Positions 1 through 8,855 of a stretch of DNA of 41,530 nucleotides are shown here, one piece after another (the stretch's first letter is position 1; every line of letters starts with the position of its first letter). The notes beneath the pieces were generated by a model. That model made no database searches. It saw only the letters and a list, made by a program, of their open reading frames with translations, and was not told the DNA's origin. A program made the position numbers and the translations under genes. Source of the DNA: Zavarzinia sp. (lineage in GTDB: Bacteria > Pseudomonadota > Alphaproteobacteria > Zavarziniales > Zavarziniaceae); the NCBI GenBank assembly GCA_025869435.1, contig JAOZVS010000134.1, forward strand, positions 1 through 41,530. The letters are read 5' to 3'.

Positions 1-1
1 C

Positions 2-1126
2 TATGCGCTCTATGACCCGAAGATGATCGCGGTCTCGACCACCTGCATGGCGGAAGTGATCGGCGACGATCTGCAGTCCTTCATCCAGAATGCCAAGGAC
101 AAGGGCTCGGTCCCGGCCGACTTCGACGTTCCCTACGCCCATACCCCGGCCTTCGTCGGCAGCCATGTCACCGGCTACGACAACATGCTGAAGGGCATCC
201 TGGAGCATTTCTGGAAGGGCAAGGAGCGCAGCCCCGGCACTTCGATCAACATCGTGCCCGGCTTCGACGGTTTCGCCGTCGGCAACAACCGCGAACTGAA
301 GCGGATGCTGGACCTGATGGGTGTCGAATACACCATCCTGTCCGATGTCGCCGACCAGTTCGACACCCCATCGGACGGCGAATACCGCATGTATGACGGC
401 GGCACCACGATCGAGGCGGCCAAGGCAGCCCTGAACGCCAAGGCCACCCTGTCGATGCAGGAATATTGCGGGACCAAGTCCCTCGACTATGCCGCCAGCT
501 TCGGGCAGGAAACCGCCTCGTTCCACTATCCGATGGGCATCAGCGGCACCGACGAATTCCTGATGAAGGTATCGGAAGTGACCGGCAAGGCGATCCCGGA
601 CGCGCTGACCCGCGAGCGCGGCCGCCTGATCGATGCCCTGGCCGACAGCCAGGCCTGGCTGCATGGCAAGACCTATGCGATCTATGGCGATCCCGACTTC
701 GTCTACGCCATGGCCCGCTTCATCCTGGAAACGGGTGGCGAGCCCAAGCATTGCCTCGCCACCAATGGCACCAAGGCCTGGGAAGCCCAGATGGCGGCGC
801 TTTTCGCGAGCAGCCCTTACGGCGCCGGCTGCACCGCCTGGGGCGGCAAGGATCTGTGGCACCTGCGTTCGCTGATGGCGACGGAGCCCGTGGACCTGAT
901 GATCGGCAATTCCTACGGCAAGTATCTGGAACGCGACCTGGACACGCCGCTGATCCGGCTCGCCTTCCCGATCTTCGACCGCCACCACCATCACCGCTTC
1001 CCGCTCTGGGGTTATCAGGGCGGCCTGCGGGTCCTCGTCACGCTGCTCGACAAGATTTTCGACAAGCTGGACGGCGAGACCATCGAAGCCGGCGTCACCG
1101 ATTATTCCTTCGATCTGACGCGGTAA
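2..1126 (+). CDS. nifK: Nitrogenase MoFe protein beta chain NifK (C-terminal part, 5' end outside window)
   Basis: This is the beta subunit of dinitrogenase, which with NifD carries the P-cluster and FeMo-cofactor. The reading frame is open at the left edge, so only the last 374 residues are present; the family is about 510-525 residues, so roughly 140-150 are missing. The fragment begins just before the P-cluster cysteine in [12 protein letters not shown] (fragment residue 15, equivalent to Cys153 of the Azotobacter protein). It includes the P-cluster serine region [11 protein letters not shown] (fragment residue 54, equivalent to Ser188). The histidine cluster in FDRHHHHRF is a family trait. 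It is the first gene of a co-directional run into nifE, 69 bases downstream, with a perfect hairpin in the gap. Confidence 0.97.
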   Translation, partial: YALYDPKMIAVSTTCMAEVIGDDLQSFIQNAKDKGSVPADFDVPYAHTPAFVGSHVTGYDNMLKGILEHFWKGKERSPGTSINIVPGFDGFAVGNNRELKRMLDLMGVEYTILSDVADQFDTPSDGEYRMYDGGTTIEAAKAALNAKATLSMQEYCGTKSLDYAASFGQETASFHYPMGISGTDEFLMKVSEVTGKAIPDALTRERGRLIDALADSQAWLHGKTYAIYGDPDFVYAMARFILETGGEPKHCLATNGTKAWEAQMAALFASSPYGAGCTAWGGKDLWHLRSLMATEPVDLMIGNSYGKYLERDLDTPLIRLAFPIFDRHHHHRFPLWGYQGGLRVLVTLLDKIFDKLDGETIEAGVTDYSFDLTR

Positions 1127-1132
1127 CACGCA

Positions 1133-1162
1133 GCGTCATCCCGGCCGTCGCCGGGATGACGC
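1133..1162 (+). repeat. Perfect hairpin between nifK and nifE (REP-like)
   Basis: GCGTCATCCCGGC and its exact complement GCCGGGATGACGC form a 13-bp stem around the four-base loop CGTC. It starts 7 bases after the nifK stop codon and has no T-run. Palindromes with a GTCATCCCGG core are commonly dispersed in alphaproteobacterial genomes (general knowledge). By inference it could protect the 3' end of the nifHDK message or partly attenuate transcription, giving less nifEN than nifHDK. Confidence 0.8.
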
Positions 1163-1195
1163 GAACGGTGGGGTCAACGGACAAGGAGCAGGATC

Positions 1196-2626
1196 ATGAG
1201 CGACGCCTTGAAAGCGAAGATCGCCGATGTCTTCAACGAGCCGGGCTGCGACAAGAATGCCGCCAAGGACGCGAAGGCGAAGAAAAAGGGCTGCTCCAAG
1301 CCGTTGACCCCCGGCGCGGCCGCCGGCGGCTGCGCCTTCGACGGCGCCAAGATCGCCCTGCAGCCGATCACCGATGTCGTCCACCTGATCCATGGCCCCC
1401 TCGCCTGCGAGGGCAATTCCTGGGACAACCGGAATTCCGCCTCCTCGGGGCAGAAGACCTATCGCATCTCCTTCACCACCGATCTCTCGGAACTCGACAT
1501 CGTCATGGGCAATGGCGAGAAGCGCCTGTACCGCGCGATCAAGGATGCCATCGCGCGATACGCGCCGCCCGCCGTCTTCGTCTATCAGACCTGCGTGCCG
1601 GCGACGATCGGCGACGATATCGACGCCGTCTGCCGCCACGCGACCGAGAAATTCGGCACGCCCTGCATTCCCGTGAACGCGCCCGGCTTCGCCGGCTCCA
1701 AGAACCTCGGCAACAAGCTGGCGGGCGAGGCGCTGCTCGATCACGTCATCGGCACGCGGGAGCCGGAATTCACCACGCCCTATGACATCAACATCATCGG
1801 CGAATACAATCTCTCGGGCGAATTGTGGCAGATCAAGCCGCTGTTCGAGGCGCTGGGCATCCGCGTCCTGTCCTGCCTGTCGGGCGATGGACGTTACCAG
1901 GAGATCGCCACCGCCCACCGCGCCCGGGTCAACCTGATGGTCTGTTCCACCGCGCTGATCAATGTCGCGCGGAAGATGGAGGAGCGCTGGGGCATTCCCT
2001 ATTTCGAATGTTCCTTCTACGGCATTTCCGACATGAGCGAGACGCTGCGCACCACCGCCCGTCTTCTGGTGGAACGCGGCGCGCCGGCCGACCTGATCGA
2101 ACGCGCGGAAGCCCTGATCGCCCGCGAGGAAGCCCATGCCTGGTCCCGCATCGCGCCCTGGCGGGACGAGCTGAAGGGCAAGCGCGTGATGCTCTATACC
2201 GGCGGCGTGAAATCCTGGTCGATCGTCGCCGCCCTGCAGGAGATCGGCATGGAGATCGTCTATACCTCGGTCCGCAAGTCGACCGAGGAGGACAAGGAGC
2301 GGGTCAAGGCCATCATGGAAGACCCCCATATGGTCGAAAGCGTGCCGCCCCGTGAAATGTACGCCCAGCTGAAGCGCGGCGACGCCGATATCCTGCTGTC
2401 CGGCGGCAAGAGCCAGTTCGTCGCCCTGAAGGCCAAGGTGCCCTGGCTCGACATCAACCAGGAGCGGCATCACGCCTTCGGCGGTTACGACGGCATGGTC
2501 ACCCTCGTCCGGGAACTGGCCAAGTCGCTGCACAACCCCGTGTGGCGCGACATCAACCGGCCGGCGCCCTGGGACCTGCCGAATGCCGCCTTCCCCTTCG
2601 CCGAAATCGAAGCCCGGCGGGCGTGA
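1196..2626 (+). CDS. nifE: FeMo-cofactor scaffold subunit NifE
   Basis: NifE (476 aa) is the NifD-like half of the NifEN scaffold, on which the NifB-derived FeS precursor is matured with Mo and homocitrate before transfer to apo-NifDK. The sequence has the NifE features: a lysine-rich N-terminus with KKKGCSKPLTPG, the cysteine region GGCAFDGAKIAL, HGPLACEGNSWDNR and YQTCVPATIGDD, with the cluster-ligand cysteines retained. The length is normal for the family. The ATG at 1196 is preceded by AAGGAG 7 bases upstream. nifN follows 11 bases after the stop codon, consistent with translation of both scaffold subunits from one message. Confidence 0.97.
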   Translation: MSDALKAKIADVFNEPGCDKNAAKDAKAKKKGCSKPLTPGAAAGGCAFDGAKIALQPITDVVHLIHGPLACEGNSWDNRNSASSGQKTYRISFTTDLSELDIVMGNGEKRLYRAIKDAIARYAPPAVFVYQTCVPATIGDDIDAVCRHATEKFGTPCIPVNAPGFAGSKNLGNKLAGEALLDHVIGTREPEFTTPYDINIIGEYNLSGELWQIKPLFEALGIRVLSCLSGDGRYQEIATAHRARVNLMVCSTALINVARKMEERWGIPYFECSFYGISDMSETLRTTARLLVERGAPADLIERAEALIAREEAHAWSRIAPWRDELKGKRVMLYTGGVKSWSIVAALQEIGMEIVYTSVRKSTEEDKERVKAIMEDPHMVESVPPREMYAQLKRGDADILLSGGKSQFVALKAKVPWLDINQERHHAFGGYDGMVTLVRELAKSLHNPVWRDINRPAPWDLPNAAFPFAEIEARRA

Positions 2627-2637
2627 GGGAGGACGAC

Positions 2638-4035
2638 ATGGCAACCATCCGCATCCCGAAGAAGAACCTGTCGGTCAATCCGCTGAAATCCTCCGCCCCC
2701 ATGGGCGCGGCTCTCGCCTATCTCGGCATCGACGGCGCCGTGCCGCTGTTCCACGGCAGCCAGGGCTGCACCTCCTTCGCGCTCACCCTCGCCGTCCGGC
2801 ACTTCAAGGAAGACATGCCGCTGCAGACGACGGCGATCGACGAAGTCTCGACCGTGCTCGGCGGCGCCGATCACCTTGAAGAAGCGCTGATCAACCTGAC
2901 CAAGCGCATGAAGCCGAGGTTCGTCGGCATCGCGACGACCGCCCTCGTGGAGACAAGGGGCGAGGATTTCGTCGGCGACCTGCAAGGCATCCTCGCCCGG
3001 CGCGAGGAACTGGCGGAGACGAAGATCGTCCTCGCCTCCACCCCAGATTTCGCGGGCGCGCTGGAGGACGGCTGGTCGAAGGCGGTCACCGCCATGATCG
3101 AGGGGCTGGTGATCCCAGGCGACCGGCGGGACAGCCCCTTGCGCCAGATCAACGTGCTGCCCGGCGTTCACCTGACCTCGGCCGACATCGAGGAATTGCG
3201 CGAGCTGATCGCCGCCTTCGGCTTCACCGCGGTCGTGCTGCCCGATGTTTCCGGCTCGCTCGACGGCCATGTGAACGATACCTATTCCGGGCCGACCAGC
3301 GGCGGCACCAAGCTGGGCGACATCGCCGAGATGGGCCGGGCCCTGCACACGATCGCCATCGGTCATCACATGCGCGCGCCCGCCGAAGCGCTGCAGGGCC
3401 TGACCGGGGTGCCGACCACGCTGTTCGCCAGCCTGACCGGCCTCGCCCCCACCGACAGCCTGATCACGCTGCTGTCCCATCTCTCGGGCCAGCCGGTGCC
3501 GGCGAGCGTGAAACGGCGGCGGTCGCAGCTGCTCGACGTCATGCTGGACGGCCATTTCCATTTCGGCGACCGGCGCATCGCCATCGCCGCCGACCCGGAC
3601 CTGCTGCACGGCCTTTCCATGTTCTTCGGCGGCCTCGGCTCGGAAGTCGTCGTCGCCGTCGCCTCGACCGGCAATTCCCCGGCCCTCGCCGATATTCCGT
3701 CGGACGAGGTGATCGTCGGCGATCTCGCCGATTTCGAGGCCGCGGCGGAAGCCCAAGGGGCGGAGTTGCTGGTCACCCATGCCCACGGCCGTCAGGCGGC
3801 GGAGCGGCTGGGCCTGCCCCATTACCGCGCCGGCTTTCCGATCTTCGACCGGCTGGGGGCGCAGCACCGCTGCACCATCCTTTATCGCGGCACCCGCGAC
3901 CTGATCATCGACATCGCCAATCTCTTCATCGCCGCGCGGCCCGAAAAGCGCCCGGCGGATTTCGCCGATGTGCTGGCGCCCCTGCCCGCATCGCTCAAGG
4001 GGGAAATGTCCCATGCGCCGACTGCAACTTGTTGA
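2638..4035 (+). CDS. nifN: FeMo-cofactor scaffold subunit NifN
   Basis: NifN (465 aa) is the NifK-like partner of NifE in the cofactor-maturation scaffold. The start MATIRIPKKNLSVNPLKSS, the HGSQGC segment (Cys44, a bridging-cluster ligand position) and the AIDEVSTVLGG segment that follows are typical. The frame is open further upstream, but the ATG at 2638 gives the family N-terminus and sits behind GAGGGAGGAC. The 3' end overlaps nifX by 23 bases, so the two are probably translationally coupled. Confidence 0.97.
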   Translation: MATIRIPKKNLSVNPLKSSAPMGAALAYLGIDGAVPLFHGSQGCTSFALTLAVRHFKEDMPLQTTAIDEVSTVLGGADHLEEALINLTKRMKPRFVGIATTALVETRGEDFVGDLQGILARREELAETKIVLASTPDFAGALEDGWSKAVTAMIEGLVIPGDRRDSPLRQINVLPGVHLTSADIEELRELIAAFGFTAVVLPDVSGSLDGHVNDTYSGPTSGGTKLGDIAEMGRALHTIAIGHHMRAPAEALQGLTGVPTTLFASLTGLAPTDSLITLLSHLSGQPVPASVKRRRSQLLDVMLDGHFHFGDRRIAIAADPDLLHGLSMFFGGLGSEVVVAVASTGNSPALADIPSDEVIVGDLADFEAAAEAQGAELLVTHAHGRQAAERLGLPHYRAGFPIFDRLGAQHRCTILYRGTRDLIIDIANLFIAARPEKRPADFADVLAPLPASLKGEMSHAPTATC

Positions 4036-4492
4036 GACCGAAGCCGTGCCGGTGGCGGACAGCGTGCCGCGCCTGCGCATCGCCGTCGCGACCCAGGACA
4101 TGAAGGCGCTGAACGCCCATTTCGGCTCGGCGAGGAAATTCGCGGTCTATGACGTGACCCCGCACGAGAGCCGTTTCGTCGAGGCGGTCGAATTCGGCAC
4201 CGTCTCGGACGAATCCGGCAAGCACCGGAACGGGGGCGACGACCGCATCGGCCCCAAGGTCGACGCCCTGAGGGGCTGCAACCTGCTGTTCTGCCTCGCC
4301 ATCGGCGGACCGTCGGCGGTCAAGGTGGTGAACGCCCGCATCCACCCGGTGAAACTGTCGGCGCCCGAGCCGATCGAGACCGTGATCACCAAGGTCCAGA
4401 CCATGATGGCCGGCAATCCGCCGCCCTGGCTGCGCAAGGTGATGATGGCGCAGCAGGAACGCTCCATGGATTTCCTGGACGAGGAGGAATGA
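4013..4492 (+). CDS. nifX: Nitrogenase cofactor carrier NifX
   Basis: This 159-aa member of the NifX/NafY/NifB-C-terminal family binds FeMo-co precursors (NifB-co, VK-cluster) and shuttles them to or from NifEN. The domain begins around residue 20 (LRIAVATQDMKALNAHFG) and continues with FAVYDVT and the conserved DDRIGPKVDAL stretch. The ATG at 4013 lies inside the end of nifN and gives the usual short N-terminal extension; the frame is open slightly further upstream, but that sequence does not look like the family. The stop TGA overlaps an ATG, and the DUF269 gene follows at once, as in Azospirillum and Azotobacter. Confidence 0.95.
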   Translation: MRRLQLVETEAVPVADSVPRLRIAVATQDMKALNAHFGSARKFAVYDVTPHESRFVEAVEFGTVSDESGKHRNGGDDRIGPKVDALRGCNLLFCLAIGGPSAVKVVNARIHPVKLSAPEPIETVITKVQTMMAGNPPPWLRKVMMAQQERSMDFLDEEE

Positions 4493-4494
4493 GC

Positions 4495-4962
4495 ATGACC
4501 GCCCTTGCCGCGACCGACAGCACCGATGCCTTCGACAGCCCCTTCCTCCAGAGCCTGGTCAGCCTGATCCGGGCCGAGGATAGTTACGGCGCCTGGGAAA
4601 AGCGCAGCGATGCCCGCCTCCTGGAGGATTTCATCGTCACGCGGGCCGAGAAGCGGGCCATGCCGATGATGGCCGATCCCGATCCCGACACGATCGACCG
4701 GGTGGAGAAATTCTACAAGGCCGTCGGCCTCACCATCGAGAAACGCTGCGGCCTGATGGCCAGCCCGATGATGAAGATCAGCCATGAAGGTTTCGGCCGG
4801 GTCGTCCTGCTGGTCGGCCGGCTGGTCGCCTTCTCCAAATCCCTGCGGGACGTCCATCGTTTCGGCTTCGAGGATTTCGAGACGCTGGCGGCCGAGGGCA
4901 TGAAGGCGGTCGACCAGGCCGCCGCCCTGATGGAAACATTCCCCGACGTCGCCAAAGCCTGA
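4495..4962 (+). CDS. NifX-associated nitrogen fixation protein (DUF269 family)
   Basis: This 155-aa protein belongs to the DUF269 family, which nearly always follows nifX; its molecular role is not settled. The family stretch around SYGAWEKRSDARLLEDFIV and the later LMASPMMKISHEGFGR are clear. Two in-frame ATGs exist. The one at 4489 overlaps the nifX stop but sits only one base after AGGAGG, whereas the one at 4495 has a 7-base spacing, so I chose the latter. It lies between nifX and the small DUF683 gene in one operon. Confidence 0.93.
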   Translation: MTALAATDSTDAFDSPFLQSLVSLIRAEDSYGAWEKRSDARLLEDFIVTRAEKRAMPMMADPDPDTIDRVEKFYKAVGLTIEKRCGLMASPMMKISHEGFGRVVLLVGRLVAFSKSLRDVHRFGFEDFETLAAEGMKAVDQAAALMETFPDVAKA

Positions 4963-4974
4963 GGGAGGACAGCC

Positions 4975-5175
4975 ATGAGCGATATCGACAGCCTGAAGGC
5001 CGAGTTGAAGAAACTCTCGGCCCGGGCGGTGAAGGCCAAGATGGACCTGCATGACCTCTCGGAGGATCTGCCGGTCAACTGGCAGCAGATCCCCGAGGTC
5101 GCGGCCCGCGCCCTCGATGCCTTCAGCACCCTCGAAGCCAAGCGGGCCGAGCTGAAGCAGCTCGAAACCGCCTGA
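4975..5175 (+). CDS. Small nif-associated protein, DUF683 / CCE_0567 family
   Basis: This 66-aa, charged, mostly helical protein belongs to the small family found between nifX-DUF269 and the nif ferredoxin. The visible features are the helical segment LKAELKKLSARAVKAKMDLH, the central DLPVNWQQIPEVA motif and a second helix rich in Ala, Glu and Lys. A cyanobacterial member is known structurally as a helical hairpin. Function is unknown; position suggests an accessory role in cofactor or electron-transfer maturation. A GGGAGGAC ribosome binding site precedes the ATG, 12 bases after the preceding stop. Confidence 0.9.
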   Translation: MSDIDSLKAELKKLSARAVKAKMDLHDLSEDLPVNWQQIPEVAARALDAFSTLEAKRAELKQLETA

Positions 5176-5189
5176 GACGGAGCACCGCC

Positions 5190-5465
5190 ATGCAAGCGCA
5201 GACACGCGACGGCCGCGCCTGGACGCCGGAATACCTCCTCGCCATCGATGCCAAGGTCTGCATCGGTTGCGGCCGCTGCTACAAGGTCTGCGGCCGGGGC
5301 GTGATGACCCTGATGGGCATGACCGACGAGGACGAACTGGTCGACCCGGACGAGGACGACATCGAACGGAAAGTGATGGCCCTCGTCGATGCCGGGGCCT
5401 GCATCGGCTGCGGCGCCTGCGCCCGGGTCTGTCCCACCAATTGCCAGCGCCACGGCGCGGCCTGA
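5190..5465 (+). CDS. fdxB: Nif-specific ferredoxin III (two 4Fe-4S clusters)
   Basis: This 91-aa ferredoxin is of the nif-specific FdxB type. The first cluster motif is CIGCGRCYKVC (Cys24, 27, 30, 34), in which the usual proline after the last cysteine is replaced. After an acidic insert (residues 46-59) comes the second motif, CIGCGACARVCPTNC (Cys71, 74, 77, 81, with an extra Cys85). The long acidic linker between motifs is typical of this group. It probably supplies low-potential electrons for nitrogenase or for cofactor assembly. nifQ follows 13 bases later. Confidence 0.94.
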   Translation: MQAQTRDGRAWTPEYLLAIDAKVCIGCGRCYKVCGRGVMTLMGMTDEDELVDPDEDDIERKVMALVDAGACIGCGACARVCPTNCQRHGAA

Positions 5466-5478
5466 TCGGGAGGCGGCG

Positions 5479-6102
5479 ATGAACGCACAGGATCTCTATG
5501 ACTGGCTGATGGGCGCCGGCGGACGGCCGGCCTGCGAAGCCTTCGATGCCCATGTCGTCGCCTCCATCCTCTCGCTCTCGCTGGCCGAGGCCCTGCACGA
5601 CCGGGCTCTGCCGGGCGAGCGCATCGGCCTTGGCGAGGCGGAGCTTCTCGCCCTGGTCGACGCGGTGTTCCCGGCGACGAGGCCGCAGTTCGAGCGCTTC
5701 CCCCTGTCGGACGTCGCCCTGCCGGACGACGAGGCCTGCCTGCGCGATCTTCTCCTGCGCAGCGCCACCGACGGCAGCCCATTGGAATATGCCCTCGCGT
5801 CCATGCTGGCGCGCCGCGCGCAGCGACCGAACCACCTGTGGCAGGACCTCGGCCTCCGCAACCGGCGCGAATTGTCCTGGCTGATGGAACGGCATTTCGA
5901 GCCGCTGTCGCGCAGGAACGCCAGCGACATGAAATGGAAGAAATTCCTCTATCGCATGATCTGCCGCGACGAGGGTTACCGCCTGTGCACGGCGCCGAGC
6001 TGCAGCGAATGCGACGACTTCGAGACCTGTTTCGGCACCGAGGACGGCGAAAGCCTGATGGCGCGTAGCCGCCGCGAGATGGAAAGCCGCGCCAGCACCT
6101 GA
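5479..6102 (+). CDS. nifQ: Molybdenum donor protein NifQ
   Basis: NifQ (207 aa) is an Fe-S protein that delivers molybdenum to the NifEN/NifH complex for FeMo-co synthesis. The diagnostic C-terminal motif C-x4-C-x2-C-x5-C is present as CTAPSCSECDDFETC (Cys170, 175, 178, 184). The ATG at 5479 follows GGGAGG; the frame extends upstream into the ferredoxin gene, but that part is not coding for this protein. It is the last gene of this operon, followed 42 bases later by a strong hairpin terminator. A separate modABC uptake system lies 10 kb downstream. Confidence 0.96.
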   Translation: MNAQDLYDWLMGAGGRPACEAFDAHVVASILSLSLAEALHDRALPGERIGLGEAELLALVDAVFPATRPQFERFPLSDVALPDDEACLRDLLLRSATDGSPLEYALASMLARRAQRPNHLWQDLGLRNRRELSWLMERHFEPLSRRNASDMKWKKFLYRMICRDEGYRLCTAPSCSECDDFETCFGTEDGESLMARSRREMESRAST

Positions 6103-6144
6103 CGAGACCCGCGGGGTTTCCGATCCCCAGATACCCGCGGCCGG

Positions 6145-6192
6145 CCCCGGCCTTTCCCCTCAGCCCCGGGAAAGGCCGGGGTTACTTTTAGG
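6145..6192 (+). terminator. Hairpin terminator after nifQ
   Basis: CCCCGGCCTTTCCC (6145-6158) pairs perfectly with GGGAAAGGCCGGGG (6168-6181) over 14 bp with a 9-base loop, followed by TTACTTTTA. The T-run is interrupted, but the stem is very stable. It separates the nifK-nifQ operon from the next NifA-dependent promoter. Confidence 0.85.
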
Positions 6193-6213
6193 AGGCCTGT
6201 CGCATCCCGGCCC

Positions 6214-6229
6214 TGTCAGAAACCCGACA
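6214..6229 (+). promoter_or_regulatory. NifA upstream activator site
   Basis: TGT, ten bases (CAGAAACCCG), ACA: an exact match to the NifA consensus TGT-N10-ACA, extended to TGTC...GACA. It lies 77 bases upstream of the sigma-54 promoter of the iscA-nifUSV operon. Confidence 0.88.
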
Positions 6230-6272
6230 AAGGCATAAAGCCGACAATCGGCCAATCGGCAAAACCTATTGA

Positions 6273-6285
6273 AATCAATATGATG
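6273..6285 (+). promoter_or_regulatory. Probable IHF site between NifA site and promoter
   Basis: AATCAATATGATG matches WATCAA-N4-TTR at all but one defined position (A in place of the first T). It lies just upstream of the -24 element, between activator site and promoter, where IHF bends DNA at nif promoters. A match with one mismatch is weak evidence taken alone. Confidence 0.45.
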
Positions 6286-6290
6286 GCGTT

Positions 6291-6306
6291 TGGCATGGGG
6301 CTTGCG
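6291..6306 (+). promoter_or_regulatory. Sigma-54 (-24/-12) promoter for iscA-nifUSV
   Basis: TGGCATGGGGCTTGCG fits YTGGCACG-N4-TTGCW, with the invariant GG and GC at the correct 10-base spacing. The start codon of iscA lies 36 bases downstream. With the NifA site upstream this makes a standard nif promoter. Confidence 0.88.
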
Positions 6307-6341
6307 ATGTCTCCCTCAGACCAATCTTGGGGAACCTCGCC

Positions 6342-6662
6342 ATGATCCATCTGACCGAAAGTGCCGTGAATGCCGTGCGCACCGCGATCTCGGGCTCGAC
6401 CGAGCCGGTCGAGGGCCTGCGCGTGATGGTGGAGGCGGGCGGCTGTGCCGGCTTCAAATACATGATGGGCCTGGTCGCGAGTGCCGAGCCGGGCGACATC
6501 GTGACCGAGCAGGACGGCGTGAAAGTCTTCGTCGATGAGAAGAGCAAGCCGGTGATCGAAGGCACGACCATCGATTTCGTCGTCGCCCTCGAAGGCTCGG
6601 GCTTCACTTTCGACAACCCCCAGGCTTCGTCGCAGTGCTCCTGCGGCAAGTCCTTCGGCTGA
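6342..6662 (+). CDS. iscA: Nif-type IscA/HesB iron-sulfur A-type carrier
   Basis: This 106-aa A-type Fe-S carrier is the first gene after the sigma-54 promoter. The three conserved cysteines are present: Cys35 in AGGCAGFKY, and Cys99 and Cys101 in QCSCGKSFG. The family is thought to carry clusters or iron from NifU/NifS to targets. A TTG codon lies in frame at 6327, but the ATG at 6342 gives the usual N-terminus (MIHLTESAV). It belongs to the transcription unit with nifU, 11 bases downstream. Confidence 0.94.
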   Translation: MIHLTESAVNAVRTAISGSTEPVEGLRVMVEAGGCAGFKYMMGLVASAEPGDIVTEQDGVKVFVDEKSKPVIEGTTIDFVVALEGSGFTFDNPQASSQCSCGKSFG

Positions 6663-6673
6663 GGAGACGGGCC

Positions 6674-7600
6674 ATGTGGGAATACAGCGAGAAGGTTCAG
6701 GATTATTTCTATAACCCGAAGAACGCGGGCGTCATGGAAAACGCCAGCGGCATCGGCGATGTCGGCGCCATTTCCTGCGGCGATGCGCTGCGCCTGATGA
6801 TCAAGGTCGATCCCGTCACCGATGTGATCACCGACGCCAAGTTCCAGACGTTCGGTTGCGGCTCGGCCATCGCCTCGTCCTCGGCCCTGACCGAACTGAT
6901 CATCGGCAAGACCATCGCGGAAGCCCTGACCCTGACCAATCAGGATATCGCCGATTTCCTGGGCGGCCTGCCGCCCGAGAAGATGCATTGCTCCGTCATG
7001 GGTTACGAAGCCCTGCGGGCCGCGGTCGCCAACTATCGGGGCGAGGCCTGGGAGGATGACCACGAGGAAGGCGCCCTCGTCTGCAAGTGCTTCGGCGTCG
7101 ACGAAGGCATGATCGAGCGCGCGGTGCGTAATAACGGCCTGACCACCCTCGAGCAGGTCACCCATTTCACCAAGGCCGGCGGCTCCTGTGCCACCTGCAT
7201 CGAGGGGATCGAGGAAGTTCTGGCCAAGACCAACGCTGCCATGGTCGTCGAGGGTCTGCTGGATGCGTCCGAAGCCTTCGATCCCCATCAGGCGCTGCGC
7301 CCGGTGCGGCGGCCGAAGACCGGAAAATCCCCCCTCGCCATCAAGCTGGAGCCGGTGACCAAGGCAAAGCTGACCAACCTGCAGCGCATCCGCCTGATCG
7401 AGGAAGCGATCGAGGGCCTGCGCCCCTTCCTGCGCCAGGACGGCGGCGACTGCGAACTGGTCGATGTCGAGGGTGACCGCGTGCTGGTGAAACTGTCGGG
7501 TGCCTGCATCGGTTGCCAGATGGCCAGCGTCACGGTGAACGGCGTGCAGGAACGGCTGATCGAAAAGCTCGGCCAGCCGCTTCGCGTCATTCCGGTCTGA
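6674..7600 (+). CDS. nifU: Iron-sulfur cluster scaffold NifU (three-domain)
   Basis: This is full-length NifU (308 aa), the scaffold for nitrogenase Fe-S clusters. Residues 1-125 form the IscU-like domain with Cys35, Cys62 and Cys106 at exactly the classic Azotobacter positions. Residues 135-180 form the central 2Fe-2S (BFD-like) domain with Cys137, Cys139, Cys172 and Cys175. Residues about 225-308 form the NFU domain with CIGC (Cys278, Cys281). The ATG at 6674 gives [17 protein letters not shown], the standard start. nifS follows 20 bases downstream. Confidence 0.97.
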   Translation: MWEYSEKVQDYFYNPKNAGVMENASGIGDVGAISCGDALRLMIKVDPVTDVITDAKFQTFGCGSAIASSSALTELIIGKTIAEALTLTNQDIADFLGGLPPEKMHCSVMGYEALRAAVANYRGEAWEDDHEEGALVCKCFGVDEGMIERAVRNNGLTTLEQVTHFTKAGGSCATCIEGIEEVLAKTNAAMVVEGLLDASEAFDPHQALRPVRRPKTGKSPLAIKLEPVTKAKLTNLQRIRLIEEAIEGLRPFLRQDGGDCELVDVEGDRVLVKLSGACIGCQMASVTVNGVQERLIEKLGQPLRVIPV

Positions 7601-7620
7601 ACCGGGGAAGGGAGATCGCC

Positions 7621-8835
7621 ATGCGTCCCGTCTATCTCGACAATAACGCCACCACCAGGGTCGATCCGGCCGCCGTCGCCGCCATGCTGCCCTTCTTCAC
7701 CGAGCAGTTCGGCAATGCCTCGTCGATGCACGCCTTCGGCGCCTCGGTCGGCGGCGCGCTGAAGACCGCGCGGCGCCAGCTGCAGGAGCTGCTGGGGGCC
7801 GAGCATGATCACGAGATCATCTATACCTCGGGCGGCACGGAATCCGACAATACCGCCATTCTGTCGGCGCTGGAGACGCAAGGAGGCCGCACCGAGGTGA
7901 TCACCTCGGTGGTGGAACATCCGGCGATCCTCGCGCTGTGCGACTGGCTGGAGAAGCACAAGAGCGTCACCATCCACCGCATCCCGGTCGACGCCAAGGG
8001 CCGGCTCGACGTCGAGGCCTATCGCAAGGCCCTGGGTCCGAAGACGGCGATCGCCTCGATCATGTGGGCCAACAACGAGACGGGCACCCTGTTCCCGGTC
8101 GAGCGCCTCGCCGAAATGGCTCATGAGGCCGGCGCCCTGTTTCATACCGACGCGGTGCAGGCCGTGGGCAAGCTGCCGATCGACCTGAAATCGACCGAGA
8201 TCGACATGCTGTCGCTGTCGGGCCACAAGCTGCACGGGCCGAAGGGCATCGGCGCGCTCTATGTCCGCAAGGGCGTGCGCCTGCGTCCGCTGATCCGCGG
8301 CGGCCATCAGGAACGCGGCCGCCGCGCGGGGACCGAGAATGCCCCGGCGATCATCGGCCTCGGCAAGGCGGCGGAACTCGCCCTCGCCCATATGAGCGAC
8401 GAGCAGACAAGGGTGAAGGCCCTGCGCGACCGGCTGGAACAAGGCCTGTTGCAGCGGATCGGCAGCAGTTTCGTGACCGGCGATAGCGATCACCGCCTAC
8501 CCAACACCGCCAATGTCGCCTTCGAATTCATCGAGGGCGAGGCGATCCTCCTGCTTCTCAACCGGGCCGGCATCGCCGCGTCCTCGGGCTCCGCCTGCAC
8601 CTCGGGCTCGCTGGAGCCATCCCATGTCCTGCGCGCCATGAAGGTGCCCTATACGGCGGCCCATGGCGCCATCCGCTTCTCCTTCTCGCGCGAGAACGGC
8701 GACGAGGACGTGGACCGCGTGCTCGAGGTGATGCCCGGCATCATCGCCAACCTGCGCTCGCTTTCGCCCTTCTGGAAGGACAAGGGCGCGGCCAAAGCGG
8801 CGCCGAATGCCGCCTTCAACCCGACCTACGCCTGA
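7621..8835 (+). CDS. nifS: Cysteine desulfurase NifS
   Basis: NifS (404 aa) is a PLP-dependent desulfurase that supplies sulfur to NifU. The start [16 protein letters not shown] is typical. The PLP-binding lysine lies in [10 protein letters not shown] (Lys203) and the catalytic cysteine in SGSACTSGS (Cys326), as in group I NifS. The frame is open back to 7513, but only the ATG at 7621, behind GGGAAGGGAG, gives the family N-terminus. It sits between nifU and nifV in one unit. Confidence 0.97.
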   Translation: MRPVYLDNNATTRVDPAAVAAMLPFFTEQFGNASSMHAFGASVGGALKTARRQLQELLGAEHDHEIIYTSGGTESDNTAILSALETQGGRTEVITSVVEHPAILALCDWLEKHKSVTIHRIPVDAKGRLDVEAYRKALGPKTAIASIMWANNETGTLFPVERLAEMAHEAGALFHTDAVQAVGKLPIDLKSTEIDMLSLSGHKLHGPKGIGALYVRKGVRLRPLIRGGHQERGRRAGTENAPAIIGLGKAAELALAHMSDEQTRVKALRDRLEQGLLQRIGSSFVTGDSDHRLPNTANVAFEFIEGEAILLLLNRAGIAASSGSACTSGSLEPSHVLRAMKVPYTAAHGAIRFSFSRENGDEDVDRVLEVMPGIIANLRSLSPFWKDKGAAKAAPNAAFNPTYA

Positions 8836-8855
8836 CCTCGTGAGGAGAGAGTGCC

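Noticed and set aside
979-999. Histidine cluster in NifK resembling a tag
   Set aside because: The DRHH-type segment is natural in NifK; there is no vector sequence nearby.
1136-2644. Long open frame on the minus strand across nifE (502 codons), and similar ones across nifN and the phosphatase gene
   Set aside because: They lie antisense to clear family genes, have no recognisable domains or start signals and reflect the high GC content with its few stop codons.
4489-4494. ATG at 4489 as start of the DUF269 gene
   Set aside because: It is only one base from the AGGAGG ribosome binding site; the ATG at 4495 has normal spacing.
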